Source of the DNA: Zygnema cylindricum
Taxonomy: Eukaryota > Streptophyta > Zygnematophyceae > Zygnematales > Zygnemataceae
Assembly (NCBI GenBank): GCA_037447655.1
Contig: JBBHKE010001392.1
Coordinates: forward strand, 32,869 to 78,868
DNA length: 46,000 bases
Reading direction: 5' to 3'
In this document: one piece after another, positions 22,647 through 35,600 of the stretch
Layout: each line of letters opens with the position of its first letter
How positions within the stretch are numbered: the stretch's first letter is position 1
Made by a program: the position numbers and the translations under genes
Notes under the pieces: generated by a model
Seen by the model: only the letters and a program-made list of their open reading frames with translations
Told to the model about the DNA's origin: nothing
Database searches by the model: none

Positions 22647-25600
22647 CTGTACAACAACAAGAAAGACAGAATGACGAAAGAAGTTGACTGTGAATTGAGA
22701 AAGTGCTCTCCTGTACAGAAGTGCAAGATGTTCCCACCTGTGCATGCCAGTATTCAGTGTGGACACTTCTGCCTTAATCTGAAAATATCGGATGCTCTGT
22801 CTAAATTCAGCAGAATGTATAGGTGACAAGGATGATTGGACTATAGTTGAATATTGTGATAACAAGGAACGTCATTTTCTCACCTTATCATCCGTTAATG
22901 TTCACGGCTTTAGGGTTTTTTAGGGTTATGCCTGAAGGTTTTGACGAGTGCACTTGGCGGCTGCCTCACTTAACCTAGGATAGCATTGGCTCTGTTATTT
23001 TCTGGAAAAAGTTTGTCATTTTCTGGAAAAGGTGAGGATTAGGCGGACCTTGTGTAAACTTGACCTTTGTGACTTTTTAATAATTGTTTTAGTCATATAG
23101 GAAAACTATATTTGCTTTCATTTTGCCGGGCAGAGTAAAGGTGAAATGGACGAAAATGTAGGCAAATGGGTATGTGATGGTTTTTGCTGACAATTGACCG
23201 AGACCAAAATTATTTTGACAAAATTTATTTTGACAGCCACGTTTGTTCAGGGTTTACAACAAGGCAGGGCTGCTTCCTTGAATCTTTCAATGTTTTGTAA
23301 GTTTTTTTCTATTTTTTTTAGATAAGACAGTTTTCAAGGAATAATGTGCCATGCTAAGAGTGATCTATGGCGGCTCTTGGAGGGTAGGAATCTAGTTGTA
23401 TTCTATAATAACAAAGAACAATATCCTAATTGTTTTGCGATTTTTTTAGTCTGGTAAGGTTTACTATCTTTAGCTGTTGAGAAGAATGTGTGAATGCAGG
23501 TATTTTTTTTCCTTCGTTGTCTTTTTTAAATGAGGACGTCTTTTAGAGTCTGGGTTGACAATGAAACAGTGAGGAGCAAACTGAACCTGTCAAAGAACTT
23601 TTAGTTATATTCTAGCAGTTATATGCCGTAGCTGGTAAAAATGTGATCGAATCTCTAGCTATGAACCTCTCGGCCATCCGATCTTCTATGATTTCATTGT
23701 ACTGATGAGCTGGGATTGGATCTTAGGAAGCGGACATGCTTACTATGCTTGGGAAATTGTAGTGCTAGCCCCTCCGTAATCCCATCTTTTCCTCTTTCAT
23801 CCTGTTAGGCTGAGTTGGTAATTCAGGAAACACACAAGTTTTTAGCATCTGGGGAAATGTAGAAAACTTCTAGCTCCTCCACTGTCCGGTTGTATTAGTA
23901 ACCCCCCCCCCCCCCCCCCTCCCCCCCCTTATAGACTACAGTGGTACCCCGTCTTTTCATTTCAACTGGCACTCGGCCGAGTTTGGGGTGAATTCAAACT
24001 CGTTGGAACCAAACCAATTTTTTTTTGGACGCTGCATTCGTCTTTTCCGAAGCAGGTATAAGATTGCCAGGTTCTGTTCACGCGATACTAGGAACCGTTC
24101 TTTACTGTTCCATGAAGCCAGACCCAGTTCGAACCGTTGTATGGTTGTATGGTCAAAAGTACACATGGATTGCTTATGGTATAAATGCTAATGCCTGGTT
24201 CGATTGGCTCATTAAATGCCTCTTTGCGTCTTAGAAGGCACTTCTTGAAAATCGTAATGACCAGTGAAGATATTGTGGAAATATCACTAATTGTCAACGA
24301 AATCCCCGGAAACATGGCAGACCTATTATTTCATTGTGCTTGTAGATTTCAGGAAGGAAAAAGAAATCGATTACGATAAAATTGCTTGTAAATTGTCTAG
24401 GAAAAGCGACTAGCCATCACTGATGGGAGATATGTTTTCCAATTTGGGGGTTGATCCCAGAGAAAAAATTGTGACGGCTAAATCAGTTGGGAGAAAGGAG
24501 TATTGTTTCCTTTCTGTTTGTAATGGCCAGGCGTTTGCGAATGGCCAAAAGTATCAACTGAGTCTTGAGCTTGGCCAACCAAATGGGTCATCCTGCATAA
24601 AACATTTTCGTGGTCTTTAAGAGGGCATTCTATGAGCTGATCAAGCTGAGCCCTAGGAATATTATTTAGATTTATGAATGGTTTAGCTTTTAGCGGTTCA
24701 GTAAGGTGAAACCCAACGGTTTAGTTTGGTTAAATATTTTCAAATGCGGTGCACTCTTGTTTATTTCGGTTTGGTCTAAACTGAAACTGAACCACTCTGT
24801 ACTGAACCAGATTGTTAATCTCGATGCCAGTTCAGTTGTACTTAATTCTTATTCTATCAACCAAACTACAAATCAGTGAGTTTTACAGGGTTTGGTTCTG
24901 GTTAAACGCAATTTTATCAAGAATGAACTATGTTATTGTACTGCACTCTTTCAGAATGTCAATGTTAACATAGAGACACCGGAATCAGTTTTGTTGTAAT
25001 GCAGGTAATTGCTGACTATCTTGATGTTTTAACATCTTTATGTTAGTTTTGCTGACTTTTAGCTTGTGTACCACAACATTGTTAAAACAATTCAACTATT
25101 CCAACCTCTACATGTTTAAAAGTTCATAGGGTTTGGTAGTACGACACTGTACAGAAAATCTCGGGCAAATGTGGTAAAACAACTAGCTTTAAGTCTTGTC
25201 CTCCCAGCTACTATCCGACATGTATTGCGGCAAACACACAAAGCGAGCAAAGAGTTCTTTGCTTTTGAGCTTATTTTTTTTTGACTGCGTTGTTGCCATC
25301 TGAAAAAGATTCTCCTCGCTAACATGTCTCATGCCACAAGGTCTTTTTCTCTCCCTTTTATCTTACCACCAACTATGGATATGTTCGTTGCGAAAAACGT
25401 CTGTGTTAAACATCCTCCCACTGAAAGACTTTTCTATTTTTGTATTTTTGTTATTTCGGAAATAATTCAAGGGAAATATTCGGTTTCAGATGAACTGTTG
25501 ATATTATAGTATGCACAATGATTTCAAAGTTTGGCATCAATCCTCGAGCAGCTTTACGGAGAGAAGAGTTAGTTTTTCCGAACAAATGGTGTTATAGTAA

Positions 25601-25875
25601 AAAAAATAATTACCCATATTGTTTTTTTGTGAATTTGTACACGTGATATTTGTCCTATAAAGAAGAAAACAACCAAACAATTAGTTTTCATATTTTTTTC
25701 ATATTATTCCCCTTATAATAAAACCCATGCCAGGTAATAAAACATAGAGCTAATTTTGTACAATGGGTTTAACTTGTTTAGGCATGTATATGATAATTTC
25801 AAACCGCTGAAACGCACGTGGTTTAGGGTGGACCGTTTAGATCCAATTCATTTGAGGTAGTTGGTTACTAATTGG
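22647..25875. other. Rab7 3-prime region and intergenic DNA, no gene seen
   Basis: More than 3 kb without a convincing coding frame. The first few hundred bases should hold the Rab7 3-prime UTR. There is a run of 18 C, one T and 8 C at 23902-23928. Open frames around 23957-24620 are short and conflict on both strands. Confidence 0.55.
23902..23928. repeat. poly-C run
   Basis: C18, T, C8. The minus strand is a G run able to form quadruplexes. Length in the assembly may be unreliable. Confidence 0.9.
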
Positions 25876-26649
25876 TAGTGTTGTGTATCGGTAAGGATTT
25901 ACCGATAACCGATATGGACCTTTTTTCGGGTTCCCGATAATCGATATATTGGTACGATATATCGACATCGGTCTTATCGCCGATAAGTAGCCGATAATAT
26001 CGGGTACTTATCGGCGATAATGCCGATAACGATAACTATCGGCGATAATTGTACGGACCGTACATATAAATGTACGGCCTGTACACGCAACTGTACGTCG
26101 TATTCCCCGGACGCGCAGCGGACCCCCTTACTCCCGATTCCGGTAAAAAATCGAGATTATTCCTAATTTAAGGGGGTTTTCAAAATTCCTGCTGCCATAA
26201 TTTTCAAAATATGGCGTCTGGAAATGGCGGCAGTCTGACAGGTGTGTTCGTCTGCTTCTTTCAGTCTGTTCGTCTTTTTTTGGAAAAAGTTTGATTCAGA
26301 AATTTTACTGTGTACTTTATTTTTTTCGTTTCGATAGTATAGTTTTATAACAATAAAGTATTAACTTATATTGTCTACGTTTATGTGCAGCGCTGTCCGT
26401 AAAAATTTTCAGTTAAATAGATACGCGGAACAGATTCTTATACGTGGCATTCCACGCTATATAATGAAAATAATATAATACAGTATGTTATATAGTACTA
26501 TTGTACGCATACTATATTTCTAAAAAGTTATCGCCGATATGGAATTTGTTGGTCCCAGACCGATATATCGGGACCTCTGACCGTTCGATAACCGATAACT
26601 ATCGGTATTGGTGTTATAGCGATAAGTTTTTTACCGATACACAACACTA
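25876..26649. mobile_element. inverted-repeat element rich in CGATA motifs, hAT-like
   Basis: Perfect 19-bp inverted ends (tagtgttgtgtatcggtaa / ttaccgatacacaacacta). The subterminal zones are packed with CGATA/TATCG motifs, as expected of transposase-binding repeats. The left flank gttactaattgg (25864-25875) reappears at 27247-27258 with one mismatch, beyond a second element that inserted at the terminal TA. The terminus resembles that of the 330-bp element at 37639-37968, which has an exact 8-bp duplication. No coding sequence. The longer apparent duplication here (11 of 12) is unusual for hAT. Confidence 0.75.
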
Positions 26650-27244
26650 CACCGCGCATCGTTATTAGTGTCAAAGTTTAAATAGTGTGAAAGTAAATAT
26701 ACCGTCATTGACGCTAATTAAGAATTAAAAAAAAAAAAAAAAAAAGGTGCATTCTAATTTCAGCGTTTATGCTAATTTGGGAACAGCAAAAATGGAATAT
26801 TCGTCGTACGGTTATATACATCAAAATTTCGTACAGTACGGATGAATCATTCGAAAAGCGACTTCATGTTTTTTCAAAGTCGGATTTTTGCATTCCGAAA
26901 AGGGTTTGCGGAAAAGAAGATGACTTACCACAGTTGTCAAGTTTTGACGCACTTGACCGTATATTTTGTCCGTTGCTACGCTCCAAATTGTACATTTTGT
27001 CCGTAGTTACGCTCCAGAAAGGTTGACAGCCGAGCGGTCGGTCATTTTGGCGCCTCTGTTTTTTGTTTTTTTGAGGAATGAATGGTACGGGATCATTCGT
27101 TTCCTCATCTCATTCATCATTCATTCCCTGTGTGAATGCAGCAAACGTCACATAAAATAGAATCAGTCATTGTATTTCGGGTATCAATGTCAAAATTTTG
27201 GGGCGCCGATATAGAGTACATAAGTCTAATAACGATTCACGGTG
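26650..27244. mobile_element. TA-flanked inverted-repeat element (595 bp)
   Basis: Ends caccgcgcatcgttattag and ctaataacgattcacggtg are inverted copies with two mismatches, bordered by TA at 26648-26649 and 27245-27246. The left TA is also the last two bases of the preceding element, so this insertion is the younger. A run of about 19 A lies near 26727. Confidence 0.75.
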
Positions 27245-27258
27245 TAGTTACTAATTTG

Positions 27259-27992
27259 AAAACATACGGAACGAAAACTCGAATAGACTCACACGTTGCG
27301 GTACGTACGGTTGTAGATACAATTGGAAAAGATAGGGTAATTACACATGCGGGGTTTCCGTCGTTACTGACCAATATCGACGCAGTTGTAGAGAAAAGAG
27401 TACAAGCTGTACAGTTTTCTGTACGAAAACTCCAATTACTGGCCAGCAACCGCGTCCGTGTAATTTCCTTATTATTGAGGTAACTTTACATTTACGTTGC
27501 CTTGAATTTTTTTGATCGTCGTGTATTTGTCGGTGGGCGGCGAACTCTATATCGCGGTAAGTTCGGAATGCTGGCCAGAGTTGACGTCATGCCTATGAAA
27601 AAATGCAGTTTACACGGTGAATAATTCTGCAGTACGCGTATAGTTTAACCACATTTCCTTTTTGTTTCGTTCGCACAGAAACACACATATTTTGTACACG
27701 CACTTTCGAAGTCTAAAAACTACGGTATGCAGCCAGCAGACCGCACTGTACGGCAGTACAGGTGCAGGGAATCTGCGGTCGTCTGTTGCTGCTGCCACGC
27801 TACCCCAGGCGTCCCTGCCAGGGAAACAAATATCTGTCTTCCGCAGGACTCCATATTGGCAATCAACGAAACCCTAACGTATCCAAACGCCATCTTCCCC
27901 TCTAATCTGTGCACCTCTTTGGTCCAGCATAGTTTTTTCTGAAGTTCTGTAGGGTTTGGTAGATTTGTCTCAGTTTGTTTCATTTTTTGAAA
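27259..27992 (+). other. upstream region and leader of the PYRP2 gene
   Basis: No coding sequence recognised. The segment near 27700-27990 is less AT-rich and probably contains the promoter and 5-prime UTR. Confidence 0.4.
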
Positions 27993-29645
27993 ATGGCGTC
28001 AATCGCAAAGCTCTCAATTCCTTTTCTTGGTATCTCTGGAGAGGTCCAGGCCTCTCAGAGATTGGGCGATGGCCGAGCCGTTAGGCCATTGGCTATGCTG
28101 GTTCCGTTCGACGGCAGAGGGGAACTTCGTGCCACGTGTCAGCAGGGCGCGGCTGTTCCTGCGTTTGAGGGATGGAAGAAGCAGGCCATGGCCGGAATGC
28201 TTTCCGGATTTCTTTCCAGAAGACAGCCTGGAGCTTCAGTTGCTGTTAGGAGATTCGGCGCTTTAAGATGCTCGCCTGTGAGGTCACAGGCCATGGAGGC
28301 TATGGAAGAAGCAGTGTTTGATGAATCAAGAGAGAAAGACTTTGGCGTTTCCGCGTTTCAGGATGGTTTGATGCCTCCTATGTTGCCAGCCCAGCAACCA
28401 CTGCCTCAGCCTCCAAAGAATCGAGCGGATGATATTTCTCTGAAGAATCCTCTCCAGCGCCTTCAGCGCATGGGATGTGGATGGCTGGCTGTGGTGTTTG
28501 AATGGGAAGGAGTGATAGTGGAGGACGATGCGCACTTGGAGAAGAAGGCATGGGCTGCACTTGCAGAGGAAGAGGGACGACCACAACCCCCAGCTTTTGT
28601 CTTGAAGAGGGCGGAGGGAATGAAAAACGAACAGGCGATTTCCGAGGTTCTTTGTTGGACTCGTGATTTCAAGAACATGAAGAGGTTGGCTAAAAGGAAA
28701 GAGGAGCTTTATGAAGAGATGCAAGGAGGGGTATATAGGGTTCGTCCCGGATCACGGGAATTTGTGCAAACGTTGAAGAAATATGGTGTTCCAGTTGCTG
28801 TCGCATCTACCAGGCCTCGTCAGTATTTGGAGAGAGCAATTGAGGCGGTTGGGATGGAGGGATTCTTTGACGTTATTATTGCAGCGGAGGATGCATACAG
28901 GGGTAAACCGGACCCTGAAATGTTTCAGGTGATTATTTCCACGACCTGATGGATTGCTTGGTTTCTTTCCTACCATGCCCTAATTTTTTAAATATATGGT
29001 GTTGGAATTACTCCGGAGTGAAAAGTTGTGGAGACTGCTGGTGGATTAGAGATTTGCTGGCTTGGACTGCCAGACTGGATCTACAGGAATTCTGATATTT
29101 TTGCTGGTTGTGATTGGCAGTATGCTGTGGAGCGCCTTGGATTTATTTCAGAGCGTTGTATAGTGGTTGGGAACTCAAACACAACAGTTGAGGCTGCGCA
29201 TGATGCTCTCATGAAGGTAATCTATCTTTCTATCCTCCTTGGTTATGATATTTTGCAGAACCAGGTCGCGTGATCCGTTATCTCTAAATATTCTGTAGAC
29301 AGCAATGGCAGGCTTATTGACTTGCTTCAGGCCTTGTCATTTACCTATGGACTTCCATACATCCCCCATTTTTAAATATTGTTTTTGCTTTTGTCTGTTG
29401 TTCTGCAGTGTGTGGCAGTCGCCGGGTTGCACCCCGCATATGAGTTGGGAGCCGCAGATTTGGTAGTACGGCGCTTGGACGAGCTTTCAATGGTAGATCT
29501 CAAGAATTTATCAGATCTGGACTCTCCCGAATTTCAGCCACCAGATATGCCGGGAGTGATGGAAGAGTTCGAAGAGACAAGCCCTGTGTTACCTAAACTG
29601 TCTTTCAAGGATGATGATGATGAAGGCGGCGGTAGGTTCTGGTAA
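27993..29645 (+). CDS. PYRP2: 5-amino-6-(5-phospho-D-ribitylamino)uracil phosphatase, chloroplastic (HAD family)
   Basis: Dephosphorylates the pyrimidine intermediate of riboflavin (hence FMN/FAD) synthesis in plastids, as shown for the Arabidopsis relative At4g11570. Exons 27993-28928, 29121-29216 and 29409-29645 join in phase 0 to 422 residues. Residues 1 to about 100 are rich in Ala, Arg and Ser and look like a transit peptide plus linker. HAD core: motif I region VFEWEGVIVEDD (168-179), GMKNEQAISEVLCWTRD (209-225), motif II with S272 in ASTRP, motif III K305 in RGKPDPEMF, motif IV CIVVGNSNTTVEAAHDA (325-341), then YELGAADLVVRRLDELS. Motif I has E where most HAD phosphatases have the nucleophile Asp, and motif IV has GNS instead of GDS. 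I recall the same in plant PYRP2, so this is family-typical rather than decay. The start is the first ATG (context gaaaATGG). Confidence 0.9.
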
Positions 29646-32600
29646 TATTTTCCATTTAAACTGATCCAAGAGTATATCAGTGTAGTTATGGTTTTATCCT
29701 TGAAGCACGCAGTGCTGCAGCCTGCGTGTAACTTTCTCTGTTGTATATATGTCCTCTTTTGTTGATCCCTATTGCTTATACTAAGGCTGGTCACTGCAAT
29801 GACTGGTGGAACTTCGGTTCCTGTCTGGATTACACTTAAATATGGTGTGGAAGTAGACTGGCAGGAAAAAAGAATATAATTAAGGCTGGTATGCAGTCAG
29901 TGTAAATCGCTGCTCTGTAATGCGCTGTTTTTATGACAGCCAATTGTAGGTATAGTTGGGAGTATCATATGTAGCTACGTTAAGATTGGTGTATGAAGTG
30001 TGGATTGTGAGAAAGAGTAGATGAAGTCGGCTTAATATAGTGAGTTTGGAGGCCGCCTGTAGGTTGTGGAGAGTTGTTGTATTGATTGAACTAGTTTGGT
30101 AGAGACTTAGGTCTTTGCCACACTTACTGTTTGGTTTAATGTTAGTAACTAATGTAATCTTTGTTCTTTGATATGTCTGGAAGGCTACTAGTTGAAATTT
30201 ACAAGAAGGAAAATGGCACTACATGCATGGATCTTTAGTTTGGCTGTGGTGACATTGTCTTAGTAGTCCTTAAATAAATGATGCACATTGTATGACCCTG
30301 GGACAGTTATCCCTCAATGAGCCTTTCAATTATCTATATCCGATCCTTAATGATCGTGAAAGTTTTGTTGATGTAATTTGTGAAGTTTCAAGGTTTTGGA
30401 GTGATGCTGCATTCTTGATGATTTGCCGACAATTCAAAGCTTGAATGAATGCTGTATAACTCTTTTGCCGCAACTTATGATAGGCCTGGTTGTAAATGAC
30501 ACACTGCAATTGAAAAATCCACCCATTTGTTATTTGTGTCTCGTTTAAAGGATACGTCAAATGTACGGATGGGATTGAAAACTCTTCATGTTGTTTCTCA
30601 AACAAAAAATGCACTGAACCAGCATAATCTATATGATATTCATACTATGTAGGTAACTGCTTGGCGTTTCAATTGTTTTCACAAAAATAGTAGCATGGTT
30701 CAATGCAACAAGGTGTGTTGGTTCATTTGGTTCCCCTTGTGCTTTTTACATCCCCAGTCTCTCCGAGAGTATTTGTGTGACAGTGTGCCTGTTTGGCTCG
30801 AGTACTGTTGTTTAATTTCTTGATGTGCAGTTCAAACTAATTGATCTCATGTGGACAACCTTCCTTATGATGTAGACCCTCAGATGGGTTTTGTTTTGTT
30901 GATACTTTCACCCTTCCCTCACTCCTCCCACCCAGTCTTTTGCCTCATCTCTTTCTACCCTCGAGAATCATCTCACGGACAACCTCCACTCTTTGATGGG
31001 TTGCGAGGCAATTGATTGCACGTCAAGAATTGCAACTTGCGTCTAGGCTCCCTACCCACTTTGCATGGAGGTTGGTTTTAGTATCCACAGCACATGTGGT
31101 GCCCACCGCCCACTTGGGGAGTTAGTGTCTTGTTGCCTCCGTGATTCCCTCTCGCTTCAAGGCCTGGCATACGCCTTCTCGTGCTACCATGATGTTGTCT
31201 GTCAGATTGTGTCTTCTTTTTCCAAAAGTCTATTTTGTTCGCAGCCTTTTTTATTCCGTCTTCTCTAACAGATGTGTCGGCCCATTAATGTTAGAAAGCC
31301 AGTCAGGTGTGTCAAAGAATTAATTTATGGAAAGTTTTGCACATCGTTCGACTCCGCCCCTCTGATTCTTCACTTGTCCGTTTCCTCTCTTATGACTCTG
31401 GTTTTGGAGCTTGGGTACTGTCTACGACTACTCTTTGCACTCCACATTTCACGCATGCATAATTCACCACCACTAAAACTCAGGCTTGGCCTTCCTCCAT
31501 CACCTATGCTTGCTTGTACAATGTGGTTATTCAGCCCGATGGCGTCCATTTGTCTTTTGCCTTCCTTGGGGTAGAAGTGATTCATGCACGTAGACACTAG
31601 AAGCGACAATACTGCGAGTAATACTTCGGAGGCAGGGTATTCAGTTCGTTGAGATGTTTCTTATAGTAATCCTTCACAGCGAATTGGTATTCTCCTACCA
31701 GATGGTGCATGTATTATTTTTGGTGATTTGTTTGGCAAATCTTGCCTCGGTTACTGTCGGTGGCTAGGTGGCTCGGATTGGGTGTAGCCTCTTGTGACAC
31801 GGCCAGTCAGGAGTGATATTGCTGCACACTGCAATGCCGTGGATGGCTTTATCCGGTGAGGGTGGAGACGTCTGGTTGTTTGTGAGTTGATTTGAAAGAG
31901 TTCTGCCGTACTTGTGGTTGGCGTTCTTTCGAGAGAGCCCCTTGATGTCAAGTCCATGATATCCAGTGGATCCAGAATTCACCAACAAAGACCACTTCTA
32001 TTTTCGGGTTTATTTCACCAAACGTTGATTGAGCTTCATCCATGGATTTCTATGTCTACGAAGATCAGATTTAATTTTATCCACATGTAAGAATTAATCA
32101 CAAACAAGTCGAACAAAGATAAACACTGTTGGCTGCTTTGAGAGCACATTGAGAGCAGCTTTAATTACCAGTTCTCATGATTTGCGCACCAAAAATTTGC
32201 ATTATTGAAAAGTGCATTTTTAGAAGCTGGTATTCTCCACTCGAAACTAGAAACATTCTAGAACATCTTACAATTCACAGCAAGGTGTTACAAACAACAA
32301 ACAGAAAGTGTAGGCTTTGTGAATGTTGCCACACCAGACAAAACTGTCATATTGCTTGTCCTTACATGCCTAAAGTTCAACTACCCTCCAGTACACATAC
32401 AATATGAGCAACTATGCCAAGTTACCGGTAACACGAATACACGCTCCATTCATCTTTCCATATAAAAACAGAGTGTCAGACATTGGATAATAGCGCATTG
32501 ACACCCTCTGTTTTCCTCATCTACATAAAGGCTATTTATTAAGGCCATCTGATGCCCCATACAGAGACAAGTTTCCCATCTAAACCTGTGAAAAAGCAAA

Positions 32601-32650
32601 TCCGATTTTGTGTCAGAAAAGCTCCCCCCCAGAGAATCATAAGCCCAATA
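29646..32650. other. PYRP2 3-prime region and intergenic DNA, no gene seen
   Basis: Three kilobases between two convergent genes. The first part should hold the PYRP2 3-prime UTR, and the stretch just before 32650 the AIP2-like 3-prime UTR. Between 31000 and 32000 some frames look mildly protein-like, but none gives a recognisable domain and all contain stops. Confidence 0.5.
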
Positions 32651-35600
32651 TCACATGAACATGTGTTCATTCTCTCGAAGAGCATTTTCCACTCCATGCC
32701 GTTCTGCCCTCTCTTCCATGTCCCTCACTTTCTGACGCTCATATTCCACATCATCCGTAGGCATCTCAAAGCGGCACAGAGGACACGAGTTGTGCATATC
32801 CTGCAGATAACCCCAAGGTGCACAGCCAATAGGTACGATGCTGTTAATAACACTACACAACTCATCGTTATTAGATTTAAAGATTTATTAGTGTTAATGT
32901 GAAATTATAATTTAGTGCAAGGAGACATGGCAGATTGTAGTCCACGTCCTTAAATAATGTTGTTAACTCTATTGATTTTTGTCCAAAAAAAGTCGCGACC
33001 GAATTAGTGTTATTAACACTAATAACGATGGGCGGTGTACTGAAGGAGTGGACTACCACCTACCACGTCTCCCTACACTAATTAGTGATGTACATCCTAA
33101 TTTCGAATTTACACTAATAATTCCTTTACGAATAGCGATGGGCAGTGTATCTTGTTACCATTCTAGCTGATAATGAGAGTACAAAGGCGACAAACAGTTT
33201 TAACCCAACTTGGAGAACCATGACAGATGGTACAAAAACAGACTTAATGCAATATGTAACCCTTGCTAAACATCAACAGTATTTAAAAGTTACAAAGGAC
33301 TTCCATGCTCACTAAACTTTTTTCCTAAGTCAGACTTAAAAGTCTACAAGCTTTATAAAACATTTTGTGACATTTTGTAACATTTTGTAACATCCTCCAC
33401 AAACTTTTGTACAAAACATTCTGAAAATGCCTGTTTCCGAAGTCAAAAACATGCAAATCAACATCACAGCTAAGTTTGGACTGTTGAAGTATGTAACAAA
33501 AACCTCTCCAAAAGCTCACCAGCCATGGAAGAATGCAATCAGGATGAAACCAATGGTTGCAAGGCATCTCGAGCACCAACGCCTCCTCAACAAATGTCTC
33601 GCGACAAACCGTGCATTGTGTGTCACACTCTAACTGAGTCAACATTTCTGCAGTAACCTTTCTGCGAATCAGATTAACAACTGCTTTTTTTGAAGCTGGA
33701 GGTGGGCCCTGGGGACTAGCCTGTCAGAACCATAGACAATACTTGAAACAGTGTAAGGAACAGAAGCCCAAAGCGCAGGTCAACTTCATCCGATCCACCT
33801 CTGAATAAGCTACATGTACATCAAGAAAAACCCCTAACCATGAATATGCACTTCTTACAGAAAACCAAATAAAAATGTTTTTTTGCCTTTCGACACAAAA
33901 CTTTACCTTGCCGTGAAGGAGAGGAAGGAGAGGAAGGAGAGGAAAGAGAAGAAGAGAAAAAAATAATAATTGGAAAGATGGTTGTCCGAGAAGAACATCC
34001 TTCTGGAAAATAAGTTTTAACGGGAGGAAGTAATCAAATAGGATGTTCACAATCTAGGATCAATAACTAGAAAAGCTCCGTGATCTGCGCATGCTATTAT
34101 TTTGCTCTAGATGATGCATAAAGAAAAATAAAAAAACAACAATGGAAGGAAGAAGAAATGGAGAACCATGCGATGGCATAAACTACAAACATCTTCACAA
34201 CTAACAAGTCGCAAACACCTAGAGAATTCAGCCATTCCCATCCCTTTTACACCAACCTGCATCGAGGCCTCCAGAGCCTCCTGCAATGCCGGAATATCAT
34301 CATGATGGGCCTGCGTCATTGCAGCTTGCATCACTTCAAAGAGAGTCGGAATCCTTTGTTCCTCCCCTGGACCTCCCACCAAAGCTCTCCACCGACGTAA
34401 AGCTGCATGTGCACGTTCCCGACTGACTTCATCATTATATCCATCGGTCGTTGCAGAGACATTATCCGAATATGGTGCCTGATGCTCTGGCTCAGGCGTT
34501 GATTCGCTCGGACTTAATAGCATTGGAAGTAATAGACGCAGTCTCTCTTCCTGACTAGCTGCATTTTCAACCTGTTGCTCAGCATCTGATAACGCTTGAG
34601 ACAAATTTGCTTCTCCACCATTTCTTTGAACTTCTTCAGTAACTGCAGGTTCCACCCTTGCACCAAGTCCTTGGCTTGTCTCGTTACTTCTTGAAATCTG
34701 CTCTTGTCTGCTACGAAGATGAGTTCTGTTTGTCTCTCCCTCCTGCCCAGGCCCATTGGAAGCCCTGCTGGAAGCTTGGGCATTGCCCTGTTCCTGGTGA
34801 TCCAAATGTCCAGCATGCAATTCATTAAGGATGGACAGGTGAGCACTCTGAGCAACAAGCCAAGCAGGTCGAGATGGTGTCTCGCCTGCTGATAACTGTC
34901 CTTCAAACAAGTAGGGAATGGCTCCTCGAGCCTCTGCACGATCCATCCCCAGCAAACAACTACAAGCTTCAACAATAACACATATTGATGCCAACCTCTA
35001 CATTATAAATACATACATTACAGGAGAAAGGTTGGAGACACAATGCATAGAAAAATCAACCACACTAGTTTGCACTATTTTAAATGGCAGTGAAGAAACC
35101 AAGTTGAAAGAGAACCAACCTCTCTGAAATAATGCAGCTCCTTCGATTGTAGGCCGCTCCTGTTCTCTTTCTGGATGCTCCTCCATAATCTCTTGTGCTC
35201 TCTCGATAAAACTCGTCAGCTGTCGTTTTTCTAGCTGGTTAGAGACCATGGCTTGCGTAGTGCTGAAAAGTTTGAGTCCAGCCATCCAAAAGCCACGGGC
35301 AGTGTAACGGGACTGCAGAAGTGTGCCAACTTTCCTCACTGCGCTGAACAACTGCATTCCCAACATCAAAGACACAAACTTCACAGGTTTAGTACGTCCA
35401 AGCATGGCATTCCATGTTGTACTCAGCAAAATGATGACATCACTCTCTATCCGGTCAATGTCTTTGGGTAAAAAAGCCATCAAACCAGAGAACAATTAAT
35501 TCCAGCCTCCAAAAGTTGGGAACTAAAAGGTCATCCAGCTGTCACTCATGAACTCCTTGAAAAAAAATGTTGGAAGATGCACAGGTGCAAGCAACATTCT

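Noticed and set aside
27975-27992. Upstream extension of the PYRP2 frame by six codons
   Set aside because: It opens at TTG, not ATG; the first ATG at 27993 has a good context and precedes the transit-like sequence.
31000-32000. Possible gene or retrotransposon fragment
   Set aside because: Stretches look mildly coding, but no motif of gag, pol or any known family could be identified and stops are frequent.
34934-34994. Longer start for AIP2-like exon 3
   Set aside because: The frame is open to 34994, but acceptors there do not match the phase 1 donor of exon 2; the gtgcag acceptor at 34934-34939 does.
35352-35495. Upstream extension of AIP2-like exon 2
   Set aside because: The frame stays open to 35495, but phase 0 from exon 1 fits the gaatgcag acceptor at 35352, and the family sequence resumes exactly there (LFSAVRKVGTLLQ).
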